From Corynebacterium hindlerae (GTDB lineage: Bacteria > Actinomycetota > Actinomycetes > Mycobacteriales > Mycobacteriaceae), in NCBI RefSeq assembly GCF_014117265.1, contig NZ_CP059833.1, forward strand, positions 2,511,069 through 2,575,068: 64,000 nucleotides of DNA, in the 5' to 3' direction. Below are positions 1 through 8,890 of this stretch, in pieces (within the stretch, counting starts at the first letter, position 1; the number at the start of each line of letters is the position of its first letter). Below the pieces are notes generated by a model. The model was not told where the DNA came from, made no database searches, and worked only from the letters and a program-made list of their open reading frames with translations. A program made the position numbers and the translations under genes.

Positions 1-2877
1 GACATTCCCACCGCCGCCTACACCCCAGAACAAGCAGTGGACGTGTTATCGCAGCTGGCGGTGTTTGACCTCGAAACTCCTACCACTCCCACAGTTGGCA
101 GAGCTGCGATCGCTCCTGATTTGCTCTGGTTGATTCACGCATTTCTTGGACTGGAACGCTTCGTGCGCGCCGGGCGCCTGGTGCTGCGTCTGCGCTGGGA
201 TGACAGCAAGTGGTGGCCACAGTGGCAGTTGGCCACGGGGCTCGGGGAGCTGGGGTGGATCGCGGAAATGACGGCTTCTGCCCCCGGGGTGGTCGTGGCT
301 AACGGCGGTTCGGGGGTCATGGAGGACATCGCCGATGAACTGCCACATTGGATCGCGAATGCGCTGCTCAAGCCACTGTATGAGTTGCCACGCCCCTACC
401 CGTGGCACGAATTCGTCGGAGCGTTGCTTGGATCTACCCCGATCCGGCGGGGGAGTCCGCAGCTGGTGGCGCTGTTGAAAAAGTGGAAAGACTCGATCGC
501 TGGTGAAGACGTCTCCCTGGTGGTGATCGTGGAAGAGCCGGCGGAAGAGGAAACGCCTGCTGATGATCGCGGCTGGATGGTGCGGGTGCAACTGCGCCTC
601 GGTGTCGATTCGCCCCGCCCAGTGCGTTTTCACCAGCTAGACCCCGCGACGAGAAAACATGTGGAAAAGCACTATGAGAAGTTGAGCTCCATAGCGCCTG
701 TGCTTGCCGACGAAGCGGGTCGCAGCCACGCGCGTACCGCAGTAGAACCAGTGGCGATGTCCGAGTCAAGCGATCTGGACGTCTCCCTCACCACGGAGCA
801 GATGGTCGGATTCATCACGAACGATGTGACGCGACTTCGCGACGCCGGATTCACCGTCCTTCTCCCCAAAGCGTGGTCCGTGTACGAACCGAAACTCCGC
901 CTCGACCTGCGCGAACCAGGGGACGCCCCACTCGGGGCCACGAAATCGCTCATCGGCCTGGAACAGTTAGTGGAATACGACTGGAAAATGAGCCTCGGGG
1001 ACCTGGAGCTTTCCGACGCTGAAATGCGCGAGCTCGTTGAATCCAAAGCAGGTCTGGTCAAGCTGCGTGGCCAGTGGGTACTGGCCGATAGTGGTGCTTT
1101 GCGAAAAATCTCTGCCTACGTGGAAGAACTCAGCCAAGGGTCCCGTAAAACGCTCAAAAAGCGCATGGAAACCGCCATGATGGAGGCCCAACTCGCCCGC
1201 GCCAACGGCGACCCCAACGCGGAGGAACTGGAAGAAAAAGCGCAACAGCTGTTGGAAAAGTTTAATGCGGGGCTGGAAGAGATCGCGCAGGTAACGCTCG
1301 CACAGCTGCGCGACCTCGCGCTGCGACTTGCGGAAAGTTCACCGATCGAATTTACCGCCACCGGATGGCAGTCTGCGCTGCTCGGCGGCACCAACACCCC
1401 GGCCCCCAAGCGGGTCGAGCTGCCCGACACGATCCATGCCGAGCTGCGTGAATACCAGCGCCGGGGCGTGGACTGGCTGTGGTGGATGAGCCAAAACGGC
1501 CTCGGCGCTGTGCTGGCCGACGATATGGGTTTGGGGAAAACCCTGCAGCTGCTCTCCCTCCTCGCGGTGGAGCGCCAGCACAACCCAGAGGTGGGACCCA
1601 CCTTGGTTGTGTGCCCCACCTCTGTCGTTGGAAACTGGGCTGCAGAAGCCGCAAAATTCGTTCCCTCTCTGGTCACCATCACCCACCATGGCAGTAACCG
1701 GCTCACAGGGGACGCCTTCCTAGCACGAGCCCAAGCAGCAGACTTGGTGATCACCAGCTACGGAGTCGTAAGCCGCGACTTTAGCCTCCTGGGCCAGCTG
1801 AAGTGGGATCGAGTGGTGCTGGATGAAGCGCAAGCGATTAAGAATTCGGGGACCAGGGCGTCGAGAAGCGTGCGCTCGCTTCCCTCCGCACACCGCGTGG
1901 CGCTGACCGGCACGCCCGTGGAAAACCGGCTGTCGGAAATGCGTTCCATCCTCGACTTTTGCAACCCTGGCGTGCTCGGATCGGCCAGCTTTTTCCGTAA
2001 CCACTTCGCCAAAGCCATCGAACGCGAAGACAACGAGGAGATGGCGAAACGGCTGCGCGACCTCACCGCACCATTCATCCTGCGTCGCCTCAAGACCGAC
2101 CCCGCTGTCATCGACGATCTGCCCGAGAAAAACGAGGAAATCATTACTGTCCACATGACAGCAGAACAAGCTGCTCTCTACACCGCGCTCGTGCACGACA
2201 TTGAGGAAAAACTCGCTGCGGCCGAAGGCATCCAAAAACGAGGCCTCGTGCTGTCCACCATCACCCGGATCAAACAAATCTGTAACCATCCCGCCCACTA
2301 CCTGCAGGACGGATCCCTCATCACCCGGCGCGGAAAACACCGCTCCGGCAAAGTCGAGGCACTGATGGAACTGGTGAAAAGCTGCACGGAGCGCGGCGAA
2401 AAGATGCTCATCTTCACCCAGTACAAGGCGTTCGGTGACATGCTGGTGCCGTATCTGTCCGGGCGGATGAGTCGTGACATTCCTTTTCTCCACGGCGGGG
2501 TGTCAAAGGCCGGGCGTGACAAAATGGTCGCTGAATTCCAGTCCCCGGACGGGCCACCAGCCATGATTCTTTCCCTCAAAGCCGGCGGTACCGGCCTAAA
2601 CCTGACCGCGGCGAACGTCGTGGTTCACATGGACCGGTGGTGGAACCCCGCCGTGGAAAACCAAGCCACTGACCGCGCCTACCGCATTGGACAGCGCAAA
2701 GACGTGCGGGTGTACAAGATGATCACCCAGGGCACCATGGAGGAATCCATCCAAGATATCCTGGACGGAAAACTGCACCTCGCCAGCGCCATCGTTGGCG
2801 AAGGCGAAGGCTGGATCACCGAGCTGTCGCCGGAAGACTTGGCACAGCTCATGAGCTATCGGGGGAGGGAGACCTAG
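1..2877 (+). CDS. SNF2-family DEAD/DEAH-box helicase, 5' end cut by window
   Basis: Swi2/Snf2-type ATPase that probably translocates on double-stranded DNA. The frame is open from base 1 and codes sensibly before the first GTG at 37, so the true start lies outside the window. Counting from 37, the order is: an N-terminal SNF2-associated domain (about 1-430), Walker A DDMGLGKT near residue 495, DEAQ near 596, LTGTPVENRL near 630, then the C-terminal helicase lobe with LIFTQY near 791 and the motif V/VI region (GGTGLNLT, QATDRAYRIGQ) near 850-880. It ends directly against the ATG of the SWIM-finger gene, so the two are surely cotranscribed. Family is certain; the cellular role of this bacterial pair is not established. 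Confidence 0.93.
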   Translation, partial: DIPTAAYTPEQAVDVLSQLAVFDLETPTTPTVGRAAIAPDLLWLIHAFLGLERFVRAGRLVLRLRWDDSKWWPQWQLATGLGELGWIAEMTASAPGVVVANGGSGVMEDIADELPHWIANALLKPLYELPRPYPWHEFVGALLGSTPIRRGSPQLVALLKKWKDSIAGEDVSLVVIVEEPAEEETPADDRGWMVRVQLRLGVDSPRPVRFHQLDPATRKHVEKHYEKLSSIAPVLADEAGRSHARTAVEPVAMSESSDLDVSLTTEQMVGFITNDVTRLRDAGFTVLLPKAWSVYEPKLRLDLREPGDAPLGATKSLIGLEQLVEYDWKMSLGDLELSDAEMRELVESKAGLVKLRGQWVLADSGALRKISAYVEELSQGSRKTLKKRMETAMMEAQLARANGDPNAEELEEKAQQLLEKFNAGLEEIAQVTLAQLRDLALRLAESSPIEFTATGWQSALLGGTNTPAPKRVELPDTIHAELREYQRRGVDWLWWMSQNGLGAVLADDMGLGKTLQLLSLLAVERQHNPEVGPTLVVCPTSVVGNWAAEAAKFVPSLVTITHHGSNRLTGDAFLARAQAADLVITSYGVVSRDFSLLGQLKWDRVVLDEAQAIKNSGTRASRSVRSLPSAHRVALTGTPVENRLSEMRSILDFCNPGVLGSASFFRNHFAKAIEREDNEEMAKRLRDLTAPFILRRLKTDPAVIDDLPEKNEEIITVHMTAEQAALYTALVHDIEEKLAAAEGIQKRGLVLSTITRIKQICNHPAHYLQDGSLITRRGKHRSGKVEALMELVKSCTERGEKMLIFTQYKAFGDMLVPYLSGRMSRDIPFLHGGVSKAGRDKMVAEFQSPDGPPAMILSLKAGGTGLNLTAANVVVHMDRWWNPAVENQATDRAYRIGQRKDVRVYKMITQGTMEESIQDILDGKLHLASAIVGEGEGWITELSPEDLAQLMSYRGRET

Positions 2878-3684
2878 ATGTCCATCCGCGCGCGCGAAGA
2901 TAACGTCATCTACGCCAACTTTGGCAAGAAAACTCGTGTCAGCACCCCGCCGCCCGAGCGACGCCGGATCCACTCCGAATCCCTCCAACAAGCCCTCATT
3001 CGGGACGTCTACCGCACCAGCACTGACGAAGGCCGCATCTCTCGTGGCCGGGCATACGCGCGCAACGGCAACGTGGTGGCATTCAACGTGATGCGGGACC
3101 GGATCGTGGCTAGCGTCGCGGGGTCCCAAAACGAACCCTTTGACGTGGGCATCATCTTCCCGCGCCGGGGCTCAGAGGACCTGCTGAAGGTTTCCAAGAC
3201 GTTGCTTTCCTCCCCAGGGTTGCTCGCGCAGGCGCGCGAAGGGCGATTGACCCCCGACGTGGTGCACGCACTGCTTGCCGACGCCCCGAGTGACATTCGA
3301 GTGCTGTGCGATTGTCCGGATAGAACGCTGTGCTGTAAGCACGGCGTGGCAGTCCTGGACACCCTAGCGGAGAAGGTGGCGGCAACGCCCGGTTTGTTGT
3401 TCGAGCTGCGCGGACTGAATTTTGCGCAACTGGAACTGACGATGCAGGAAGAGGCCCGCGCGCAGTCCGAGAAACGCGCCGGGGACGACGCTTCCCCCGA
3501 GTCTTTCTGGGAGGGGTACCCGCTGCCGATGCTTCCCACACCCAAGGTGGCGCCCGCCCTCGACGACTCCGACATGGACGCCTTGCACAAGGCAATGCGA
3601 GCGGTGTCTTATACTTCGGCAGATGAGCTGCGGGCAGTCAGCGATATCGAGGATCTCTATGACTTCCTCACTAAGCTGCAATAG
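2878..3684 (+). CDS. SWIM zinc-finger protein
   Basis: A 268-residue protein with one SWIM-type zinc finger: CDCP followed by CCKH at about residues 144-155, the CxCx(n)CxH pattern. SWIM fingers are predicted to bind DNA or protein, and in bacteria they commonly sit next to SNF2 helicases. The ATG directly follows the helicase stop codon with no spacer; the ribosome site GGGAGG lies inside the end of the helicase gene, so translation is coupled. The N-terminal 60 residues are Arg-rich. The last third is acidic and has no recognised domain. Likely the partner subunit of the helicase. Confidence 0.85.
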   Translation: MSIRAREDNVIYANFGKKTRVSTPPPERRRIHSESLQQALIRDVYRTSTDEGRISRGRAYARNGNVVAFNVMRDRIVASVAGSQNEPFDVGIIFPRRGSEDLLKVSKTLLSSPGLLAQAREGRLTPDVVHALLADAPSDIRVLCDCPDRTLCCKHGVAVLDTLAEKVAATPGLLFELRGLNFAQLELTMQEEARAQSEKRAGDDASPESFWEGYPLPMLPTPKVAPALDDSDMDALHKAMRAVSYTSADELRAVSDIEDLYDFLTKLQ

Positions 3685-3735
3685 GTGTGCTGACCAGGCA
3701 TGTTCGAATGACATGAGAACTGTGTCCGGTGGGCA

Positions 3736-3750
3736 TGTTAAGAGTTAACA
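3736..3750. promoter_or_regulatory. Perfect dyad just before the sbcD-like start codon
   Basis: TGTTAA-GAG-TTAACA is a perfect 6+6 inverted repeat ending one base before the ATG at 3752. It covers the place where a ribosome site would be and could be an operator or a translation-blocking hairpin. There is no strong Shine-Dalgarno sequence in front of this gene. Function is inferred only. Confidence 0.35.
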
Positions 3751-3751
3751 C

Positions 3752-4873
3752 ATGACTGAAATAACTTTCTTGCACACCTCAGACTGGCAACTGGGAATGA
3801 CGCGCTGGTTCCTGGATGATGACGCCCAAGCGCGGTTTGACGCCGCTCGATTAGCCGCGATTAAGAAACTAGGGCAGACTGCACTGGAGCACGGCTGTGC
3901 TTTTATCGTCGTAGCCGGTGACGTGTTTGACGCAAATTCCCTGGAACGTCGCACCCTGGCGCGCGCCTTGGATACTCTGTCGGAGCTGCCCGTTCCGGTG
4001 TATCTCCTGCCCGGCAACCACGATCCGCTCACCGCGGACAGCGTGTTTTACTCCACCACAGATATCGCGGGCGTGACCGTTCTATCTGATAGCAAGCCAG
4101 TTTCCGTGGCTCCAGGCGTGGAAATAGTCGGGGCTCCGCTGCTCAGCAAACGCGCGACCACAGATCTAGTATCGGCGGCTATAGAGCCCCTCGCGCCCTA
4201 TGACGGCGTACGGATCTTAGTCGGGCACGGCCAGGTGGCCAGCAGGGGAGACATCAAACCTGACCTTATTGACCTCGCGCGTGTCGAAACCGCGCTTAAC
4301 GACGGCACCCTAACCTACGTGGCCTTGGGAGATACCCACTCCACGGAATCGCTCGGAACAACTGGGCGTGTCTGGTTCTCGGGTTCTCCCGAAGTCACTG
4401 ATTTTCATGACCATGCCACCGCCGGCGGAGGTGAATCAAACTCCGGCAATGCCTTGGTCGTGACCGCGACTGAGAACAGTGTTGACGTCTCGGAGATACC
4501 GATCGGCACATGGACGTTCGACGCGCTGGACTGGGAACTGCTTAGCTCGGACGATGTGGACGCCTTCCTTGGAACCCTCAAGGACTATCCCAATAAACCC
4601 TGTACGGCCATCAAATATGGGCTTCGGGGTACTCTCGATGTTCCGACCATGCAACGGTTGGAGCAGGGGCTTGATGATCTCGAGCCGGTCTTCGCCTCCC
4701 TCAAACCCCGGGAACGCCTCATGGATCTGGTCCTGGCCCCGCAACCGGAAGATCTCGCCGAGCTCAGTATCGCTGGCTATGCACGCGCCGCTCTCGACGA
4801 ACTGATTGACAGCTCTGATCCCGCAGCAGACTCTGCGGTTCGGCTCATGTTCCGCCTGGCAAAGGGAGCTTAA
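3752..4873 (+). CDS. SbcD/Mre11-like metallophosphoesterase (DNA exonuclease)
   Basis: Calcineurin-like phosphoesterase of the DNA-repair exonuclease type, 373 residues, expected to form a complex with the downstream Rad50-like ATPase and process DNA ends. Metal-site motifs in order: HTSDWQ near residue 8, GDVFD at 56, GNHDP near 88, GHGQ near 158 and GDTHS at 193. Motif I reads D-W-Q where E. coli SbcD has D-W-H, so one usual metal ligand is replaced by Gln. The stop is followed after six bases by the ATG of the ATPase gene, as in sbcDC operons. Confident in family; the symbol is withheld because both proteins diverge from classical SbcCD. Confidence 0.85.
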   Translation: MTEITFLHTSDWQLGMTRWFLDDDAQARFDAARLAAIKKLGQTALEHGCAFIVVAGDVFDANSLERRTLARALDTLSELPVPVYLLPGNHDPLTADSVFYSTTDIAGVTVLSDSKPVSVAPGVEIVGAPLLSKRATTDLVSAAIEPLAPYDGVRILVGHGQVASRGDIKPDLIDLARVETALNDGTLTYVALGDTHSTESLGTTGRVWFSGSPEVTDFHDHATAGGGESNSGNALVVTATENSVDVSEIPIGTWTFDALDWELLSSDDVDAFLGTLKDYPNKPCTAIKYGLRGTLDVPTMQRLEQGLDDLEPVFASLKPRERLMDLVLAPQPEDLAELSIAGYARAALDELIDSSDPAADSAVRLMFRLAKGA

Positions 4874-4879
4874 CTAACA

Positions 4880-7483
4880 ATGCGTATCCATGACATCGAA
4901 CTCACCAACGTCCGCGGACTGGAGCACTTTCGGCTCACTGACATCCCCGAACATGGGGTAATCGTGATCTCAGGCGACAATGAGGCTGGAAAATCGACAG
5001 TGGTTGAGGCGCTTGCGATAGTGCAACAGTTCCGCCATAGAAGCACCAATCGTAACATCCGAGCTCTCCAACCTAGTGGCAAAGACGTCCCCGTCACTAT
5101 TGAGCTGCGCGCCACCGTGGGAGAGACGACCTTCCGTATCCGCAAGCAGTACTTACGTAAAGCTGCTGCAGAACTGATTATTGAACAGCCGCGACGCGAA
5201 GTTTTCACTGGGGATGCTGCCGAAGATAAACTGGCAAGCCTTTTGGACGAGCATGTGGACTCTGCGCTGGCAGAAGCTCTCTTTGTCAAGCAGGGAGACG
5301 TGGACACTGCTATCGCAGCAGCGGGAATCCCTTCGTTGCGCGCTGCCTTGGAACGAGCCGAGGGCAGTACAGAGATCATCGACGACACTGACTTTATGAA
5401 GTCTGTAGAAACCGAATATCAGCGTTTCTACACTGCGAAAGGGAAAGAAACCGGCGAGCTTGTCGCGGCCATTAAAAAACTCGCCGTCGCTGAGGAAAGC
5501 TTTCAAGACGCTCAGGCACGCAACGCGGAGCTGGAAAGAAATCTCAGCATCGTCGAGGATCAGAAGAGACTTCTGGAAGAACTACGCACCAAGATTCCCA
5601 AGGCCGTAGCAACCGCGGAGAAAGCTCGGGAAGAACTAGCACAGGCGGAGCGGCAACAGCGGGAACTCGACACCGCTCAAGCTACCCTCAACCACCACAA
5701 TCTGCTGGTGAAAACAGCTGACCAGGATGTGGCGCAGCGCGCTGAACTCGCAGCAGCAGTCGAAACCAAGAAACAGTTATTGGACAAGCTCACCGAGCAA
5801 CACACCAAGCTCACTGAAAGGAAGGCCGAGCACTCCGAGAAGCTGCAGCGCGCAAAAGAAAACCTGGCAGCGATCACGGCGCGCCTTAGCGACGCCCGCA
5901 AAGCCCTCAGCACCATGCGAAGCCGTCACGCCGCAGCAGTGGCAGCAGAAAAACTCGACACGCTCACCGCGCTCATCACCAAAGCTGAGCAACGAGAACG
6001 CACAGTCAGGGAGCTGCAAGAGCAGGTGCCGTCCACTTTGCACACCAAGGAGCAGCTTCATGCAGTAGCTGATGCCAGGCTCGCAGTCACCATCGCGGAA
6101 ACTAAACTCCATGCCGAATCCGCCACGCTGCGTCTTACCGGTGCGCCAGGAACCATGGTGACAATAGGTGATGAGGAAATTGCGTTAAGCAAAGAGTCGA
6201 AAGACTTCCATCTCACGCAATGCACCGACATCACCATCGGGGATACGGTGGCAACGTTCATCCCACCGAGTACCGGCGACAGCGCTCGGACCGAGGTAGC
6301 CGCTGCGAAGGAAGCCCTAGCCTCGCTCCTGGCCCAAGCTGGTGTTCCCGATGAAGAAACCCTCCGATCTGCCTTTGACGAGCAAGAGGAAACCCTTCGC
6401 TCTCTGCAGGCAGCGCGCCGCGAGCTGAGCGTGGTCCTGGGCGAGAAAGACCTTGCCACGCTGCGTGCGCAGGTGAAAGAGCTTGAACAAACGGATCCCG
6501 ACCCAGACCCGATTCCTGTTGAAAAAGCAACCACCATGATAGAGGAGCTCGAAGCCGAGCTGCGCACTGTGGAATCCGAGCACGCGGCAGCGAGCGCAGA
6601 GTTGCGCGAGGTGGAATCAGACAGCGTGCAGACCGACCTAAAGGTGTCCGCCGCGCGTATCGACGACGCAACTGCTCAGTTACAGCGGGCTGAAGAACAA
6701 CTAGGCACTGCGAGGGCCAGCGCCTCTGATGAGGAGCTAGCCACACGCACTGCGCAGGTTGTGGATGATCGTGACAGAGCACAAGAGCGGGTGGAGCGGC
6801 TGAACGAAACCATGCCAGACATGGAACTGTGTAGCTGGCGTGCCACGAGCTCCGCGGAAAATCTGGCATCACTGCGTAACGAAGAAAAAGAAAGTTCGCT
6901 GAAACTTCAGTGGCACGGCGGCGAAGTGGAACGTGCGGAAGGTGTTGCTGAACAACTAATCAAGGCTTCAGAGGTAAAGGAAGCCGCCCAGTATCGCTAC
7001 GAGCGGGTCCGTGCTCAGGCAGACAGTGTCAATCTGCTTCGAAGCACACTGATCAAACACCGAGACGCTGCTCGGGAGCGTTACGCGGCACCGTTTGCAG
7101 AGAAGCTCAGTGGCCTAGCCAGCACCGTTTTCGGTATGGGAGTGGAGTTTTTCCTTAATGATTCGCTGCAGATCGAACAGCGCGTGGTGGATGAGACGGT
7201 GGTCTCGGTGTCTGATCTGAGCGGAGGAGCCCAAGAACAGCTGGGACTGTTGGCTAGGTTCGCTATCGCGGATTTGGTGGCCGACGAGGAGGGCGTTCCG
7301 ATCTTTGTTGATGATGCGCTGGGTAACACCGACAACCTTCGCTTGGAACTGATGAACTACGTGTTCTCGCGGATGGGCAGCCAACACCAAGTGTTTGTGC
7401 TCACCTGTATGCCGTCGCGTTATCAAAAAATCTCCGGTAAGACGTCATTCAGGATGGAGGATCTAAAAATGGGCCGGCCGTGA
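4880..7483 (+). CDS. Rad50/SbcC-like coiled-coil ATPase
   Basis: An 867-residue SMC/Rad50-type ATPase. The N-terminal Walker A is GDNEAGKST near residue 34; the C-terminal ABC signature is DLSGGAQEQ with Walker B IFVDDALG near 815. Between them are two long Glu/Arg/Ala-rich coiled coils (about 190-400 and 475-700). No CxxC zinc hook is present. Instead the midpoint (about 405-465) is a short Gly/Thr/Ile-rich stretch that reads like a small beta domain. It should pair with the nuclease just upstream and tether or unwind DNA ends. Its 3' end contains the inverted repeat that probably terminates the convergent yceI transcript. Confidence 0.85.
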   Translation: MRIHDIELTNVRGLEHFRLTDIPEHGVIVISGDNEAGKSTVVEALAIVQQFRHRSTNRNIRALQPSGKDVPVTIELRATVGETTFRIRKQYLRKAAAELIIEQPRREVFTGDAAEDKLASLLDEHVDSALAEALFVKQGDVDTAIAAAGIPSLRAALERAEGSTEIIDDTDFMKSVETEYQRFYTAKGKETGELVAAIKKLAVAEESFQDAQARNAELERNLSIVEDQKRLLEELRTKIPKAVATAEKAREELAQAERQQRELDTAQATLNHHNLLVKTADQDVAQRAELAAAVETKKQLLDKLTEQHTKLTERKAEHSEKLQRAKENLAAITARLSDARKALSTMRSRHAAAVAAEKLDTLTALITKAEQRERTVRELQEQVPSTLHTKEQLHAVADARLAVTIAETKLHAESATLRLTGAPGTMVTIGDEEIALSKESKDFHLTQCTDITIGDTVATFIPPSTGDSARTEVAAAKEALASLLAQAGVPDEETLRSAFDEQEETLRSLQAARRELSVVLGEKDLATLRAQVKELEQTDPDPDPIPVEKATTMIEELEAELRTVESEHAAASAELREVESDSVQTDLKVSAARIDDATAQLQRAEEQLGTARASASDEELATRTAQVVDDRDRAQERVERLNETMPDMELCSWRATSSAENLASLRNEEKESSLKLQWHGGEVERAEGVAEQLIKASEVKEAAQYRYERVRAQADSVNLLRSTLIKHRDAARERYAAPFAEKLSGLASTVFGMGVEFFLNDSLQIEQRVVDETVVSVSDLSGGAQEQLGLLARFAIADLVADEEGVPIFVDDALGNTDNLRLELMNYVFSRMGSQHQVFVLTCMPSRYQKISGKTSFRMEDLKMGRP

Positions 7484-7497
7484 TAGCTGGCCAGCCC
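7464..7497 (-). terminator. Intrinsic terminator of yceI
   Basis: Read on the minus strand: GGGCTGGCC, nine-base loop, GGCCGGCCC (one mismatch), then ATTTTTA. The stem overlaps the last codons of the convergent Rad50-like gene. It lies 20 bases past the yceI stop codon. Confidence 0.7.
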
Positions 7498-7516
7498 GTA
7501 GCTAAGGAAGGGCGTT

Positions 7517-8044
7517 TTAGGCGTCCTGGCGGATGGCGGAGCCTTCGATCTCGATGTGGATGTCCTCGGAGATAAGCACGCCACCGGTGTTCAGCGGAGC
7601 GTTGAAGTCAATACCGAAGTCTGTGCGGTTGAGCAGGGTAGTGGCCTCGAAGCCAAGGCGGGTCTGGCCGTCGGGGTCGACGGCGGTGCCGGAGATCTCG
7701 ACGTCGAGGGTGACCGGCTTCGTGATGCCCTTGATAGTCAGGTCGCCGGTAACGGTGCCTGCGTTGCCATTGATGTTGAACTCGGTGGCGGTGAAGGTGA
7801 TCTCTGGGTAGGTCTCGACAGCGAAGAAGTCGTCGCTGCGCAGGTGGTTATCGCGGTCATCGTTGCTGGTGTTGATGGAGGCCACCTTAATGACTGCGGA
7901 GGCTGCATTTTTCTCGCCGTAGCTAAGGGAAGAGTCGAATTCGGTGAACTCACCGCGGACCTTGGTAACCATGGCGTGGCGGAGCCAGAAGCCGATGCGG
8001 GAGTGGGCTGGGTCGAGGGTGTAGGTGCCGTTGAAGTCAGACAT
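7517..8044 (-). CDS. YceI-family lipocalin-like protein
   Basis: YceI-domain protein of 175 residues; the family forms a beta-barrel that binds polyisoprenoid-type lipids and is often linked to stress or acid resistance. The domain fills the protein, starting with GTYTLDPAHSRIGFWLRHAMVTKV and continuing through VTGDLTIKGITKPV. No signal peptide is visible, so it is likely cytoplasmic, unlike E. coli YceI. The start is set at MSDFNG because AAGGAGAG stands 7-8 bases upstream; an ATG ten codons earlier lacks a ribosome site. It is divergent from a marR gene, and a palindrome overlaps its promoter, so MarR-type repression is likely. Confidence 0.9.
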   Translation of the reverse strand: MSDFNGTYTLDPAHSRIGFWLRHAMVTKVRGEFTEFDSSLSYGEKNAASAVIKVASINTSNDDRDNHLRSDDFFAVETYPEITFTATEFNINGNAGTVTGDLTIKGITKPVTLDVEISGTAVDPDGQTRLGFEATTLLNRTDFGIDFNAPLNTGGVLISEDIHIEIEGSAIRQDA

Positions 8045-8105
8045 TGAAAAGCTCTCCTTAAAGTTGGGTTCCACATTTTCTAATGGACTGTCCGTCCGTA
8101 GTCAC

Positions 8106-8134
8106 ATAGTACTGCTATCTTGTAGACGTGTCAA
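8106..8134 (-). promoter_or_regulatory. yceI promoter
   Basis: Minus strand: -35 TTGACA (8134-8129), exactly 17 bases, then -10 TACTAT (8111-8106). Near-consensus SigA-type promoter; transcription should start about 55 bases before the yceI ATG. Confidence 0.7.
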
Positions 8135-8137
8135 CAA
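8120..8137. promoter_or_regulatory. Candidate MarR operator
   Basis: TTGTAGACGTGTCAACAA is an 18-bp imperfect palindrome with 14 of 18 symmetric positions (TTGTnGACnnGTCnACAA). It covers the -35 hexamer and part of the spacer of the yceI promoter, the classic place for a repressor. The divergently encoded MarR protein is the obvious candidate ligand; binding is inferred. Confidence 0.6.
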
Positions 8138-8219
8138 CAAATATTTTTTGCGCACAACGTGCAGCTTGTGGCCTATTTTTGAAGGCTGGGACAAAGTGAT
8201 CTTGGCGACGTATGAAGGT

Positions 8220-8248
8220 TTGGATACCGGCCCGATATCGCCTATGGT
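8220..8248 (+). promoter_or_regulatory. Possible marR promoter
   Basis: TTGGAT (8220-8225), 17 bases, TATGGT (8243-8248), ahead of the marR gene with a leader of about 75 bases. Weak hexamers, so this is only a candidate. Nothing else is recognised in the remaining yceI-marR spacer. Confidence 0.3.
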
Positions 8249-8332
8249 TATAAGCATCTTGTCGGGATCGTGTTTTATTAATTTGTGGAGCGTTCCTTGC
8301 CCCGCACACAAAATGAAGGTTAAGTGACGTAA

Positions 8333-8791
8333 ATGACAAAGGGCTCAGGCTGGCTCAACGACGACGAACAAAAGCTGTGGCGTCTCCTTCTAGGGGGGAT
8401 CCGCCACCTCGAACGCGGAATGGAAGAAACTCTCCAGCAGGATTCCGGCCTCGGGGCCAGCGAGTTCGCGGTCCTCGTCTCCCTGTCTGAAGCGGAGGAT
8501 CAGTCGCTGCGCCTGCGTGACCTGTGTCAAAGCCTGGAATGGGATCGGAGCCGTGCGTCCCACCAAATCACCCGGATGGAGCGACGCGGGCTCGTCGTGA
8601 AGCAAAAGTGCGAAGACGATGCACGCGGTGTGCTCGTGGTGCTCACCAAGGAAGGGATGTCGCGCCTCGAAGCAGCTGCGCCAGGGCACGTGGAATCTGT
8701 GCGACGTTTGGTCTTCGATCACCTCACTGATGAAGATGCTGTGGTTCTTGAGCGTTTCTTCGGTAATCTTGTGGCCACTGAACTGGGATAA
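8333..8791 (+). CDS. MarR-family transcriptional regulator
   Basis: A 152-residue winged-helix regulator. LRLRDLCQSLEWDRSRASHQITRMERRGLV (about 60-90) is the recognition helix region and the following DDARGVLVVLTKEG the wing, both typical of MarR. Length matches the family. It is expected to act as a dimer that leaves its operator when it binds a small aromatic ligand or is oxidised. Divergent from yceI, with a dyad over the yceI promoter, so yceI is the likely target. ATG at 8333 chosen; AAGG about 14 bases upstream is a poor ribosome site. Confidence 0.9.
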   Translation: MTKGSGWLNDDEQKLWRLLLGGIRHLERGMEETLQQDSGLGASEFAVLVSLSEAEDQSLRLRDLCQSLEWDRSRASHQITRMERRGLVVKQKCEDDARGVLVVLTKEGMSRLEAAAPGHVESVRRLVFDHLTDEDAVVLERFFGNLVATELG

Positions 8792-8890
8792 TGCCATATC
8801 AGGGTGAAAATCAGGGTTTTACCCGATGTGCTTTTTCACTCACGCTGCAATAGTGAGAAGTGACCGGCAAGTACAAGAAAGGAACCCACA

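Noticed and set aside
3694..3706. Possible LexA/SOS box before the SbcD-like gene
   Set aside because: Only the right half TGTTCGA matches the mycobacterial/corynebacterial consensus; the left half matches at a single position, so an SOS box is not supported.
8102..8339. Small ORFs in the yceI-marR spacer
   Set aside because: They overlap the promoter and operator region and lack ribosome sites or coherent composition.
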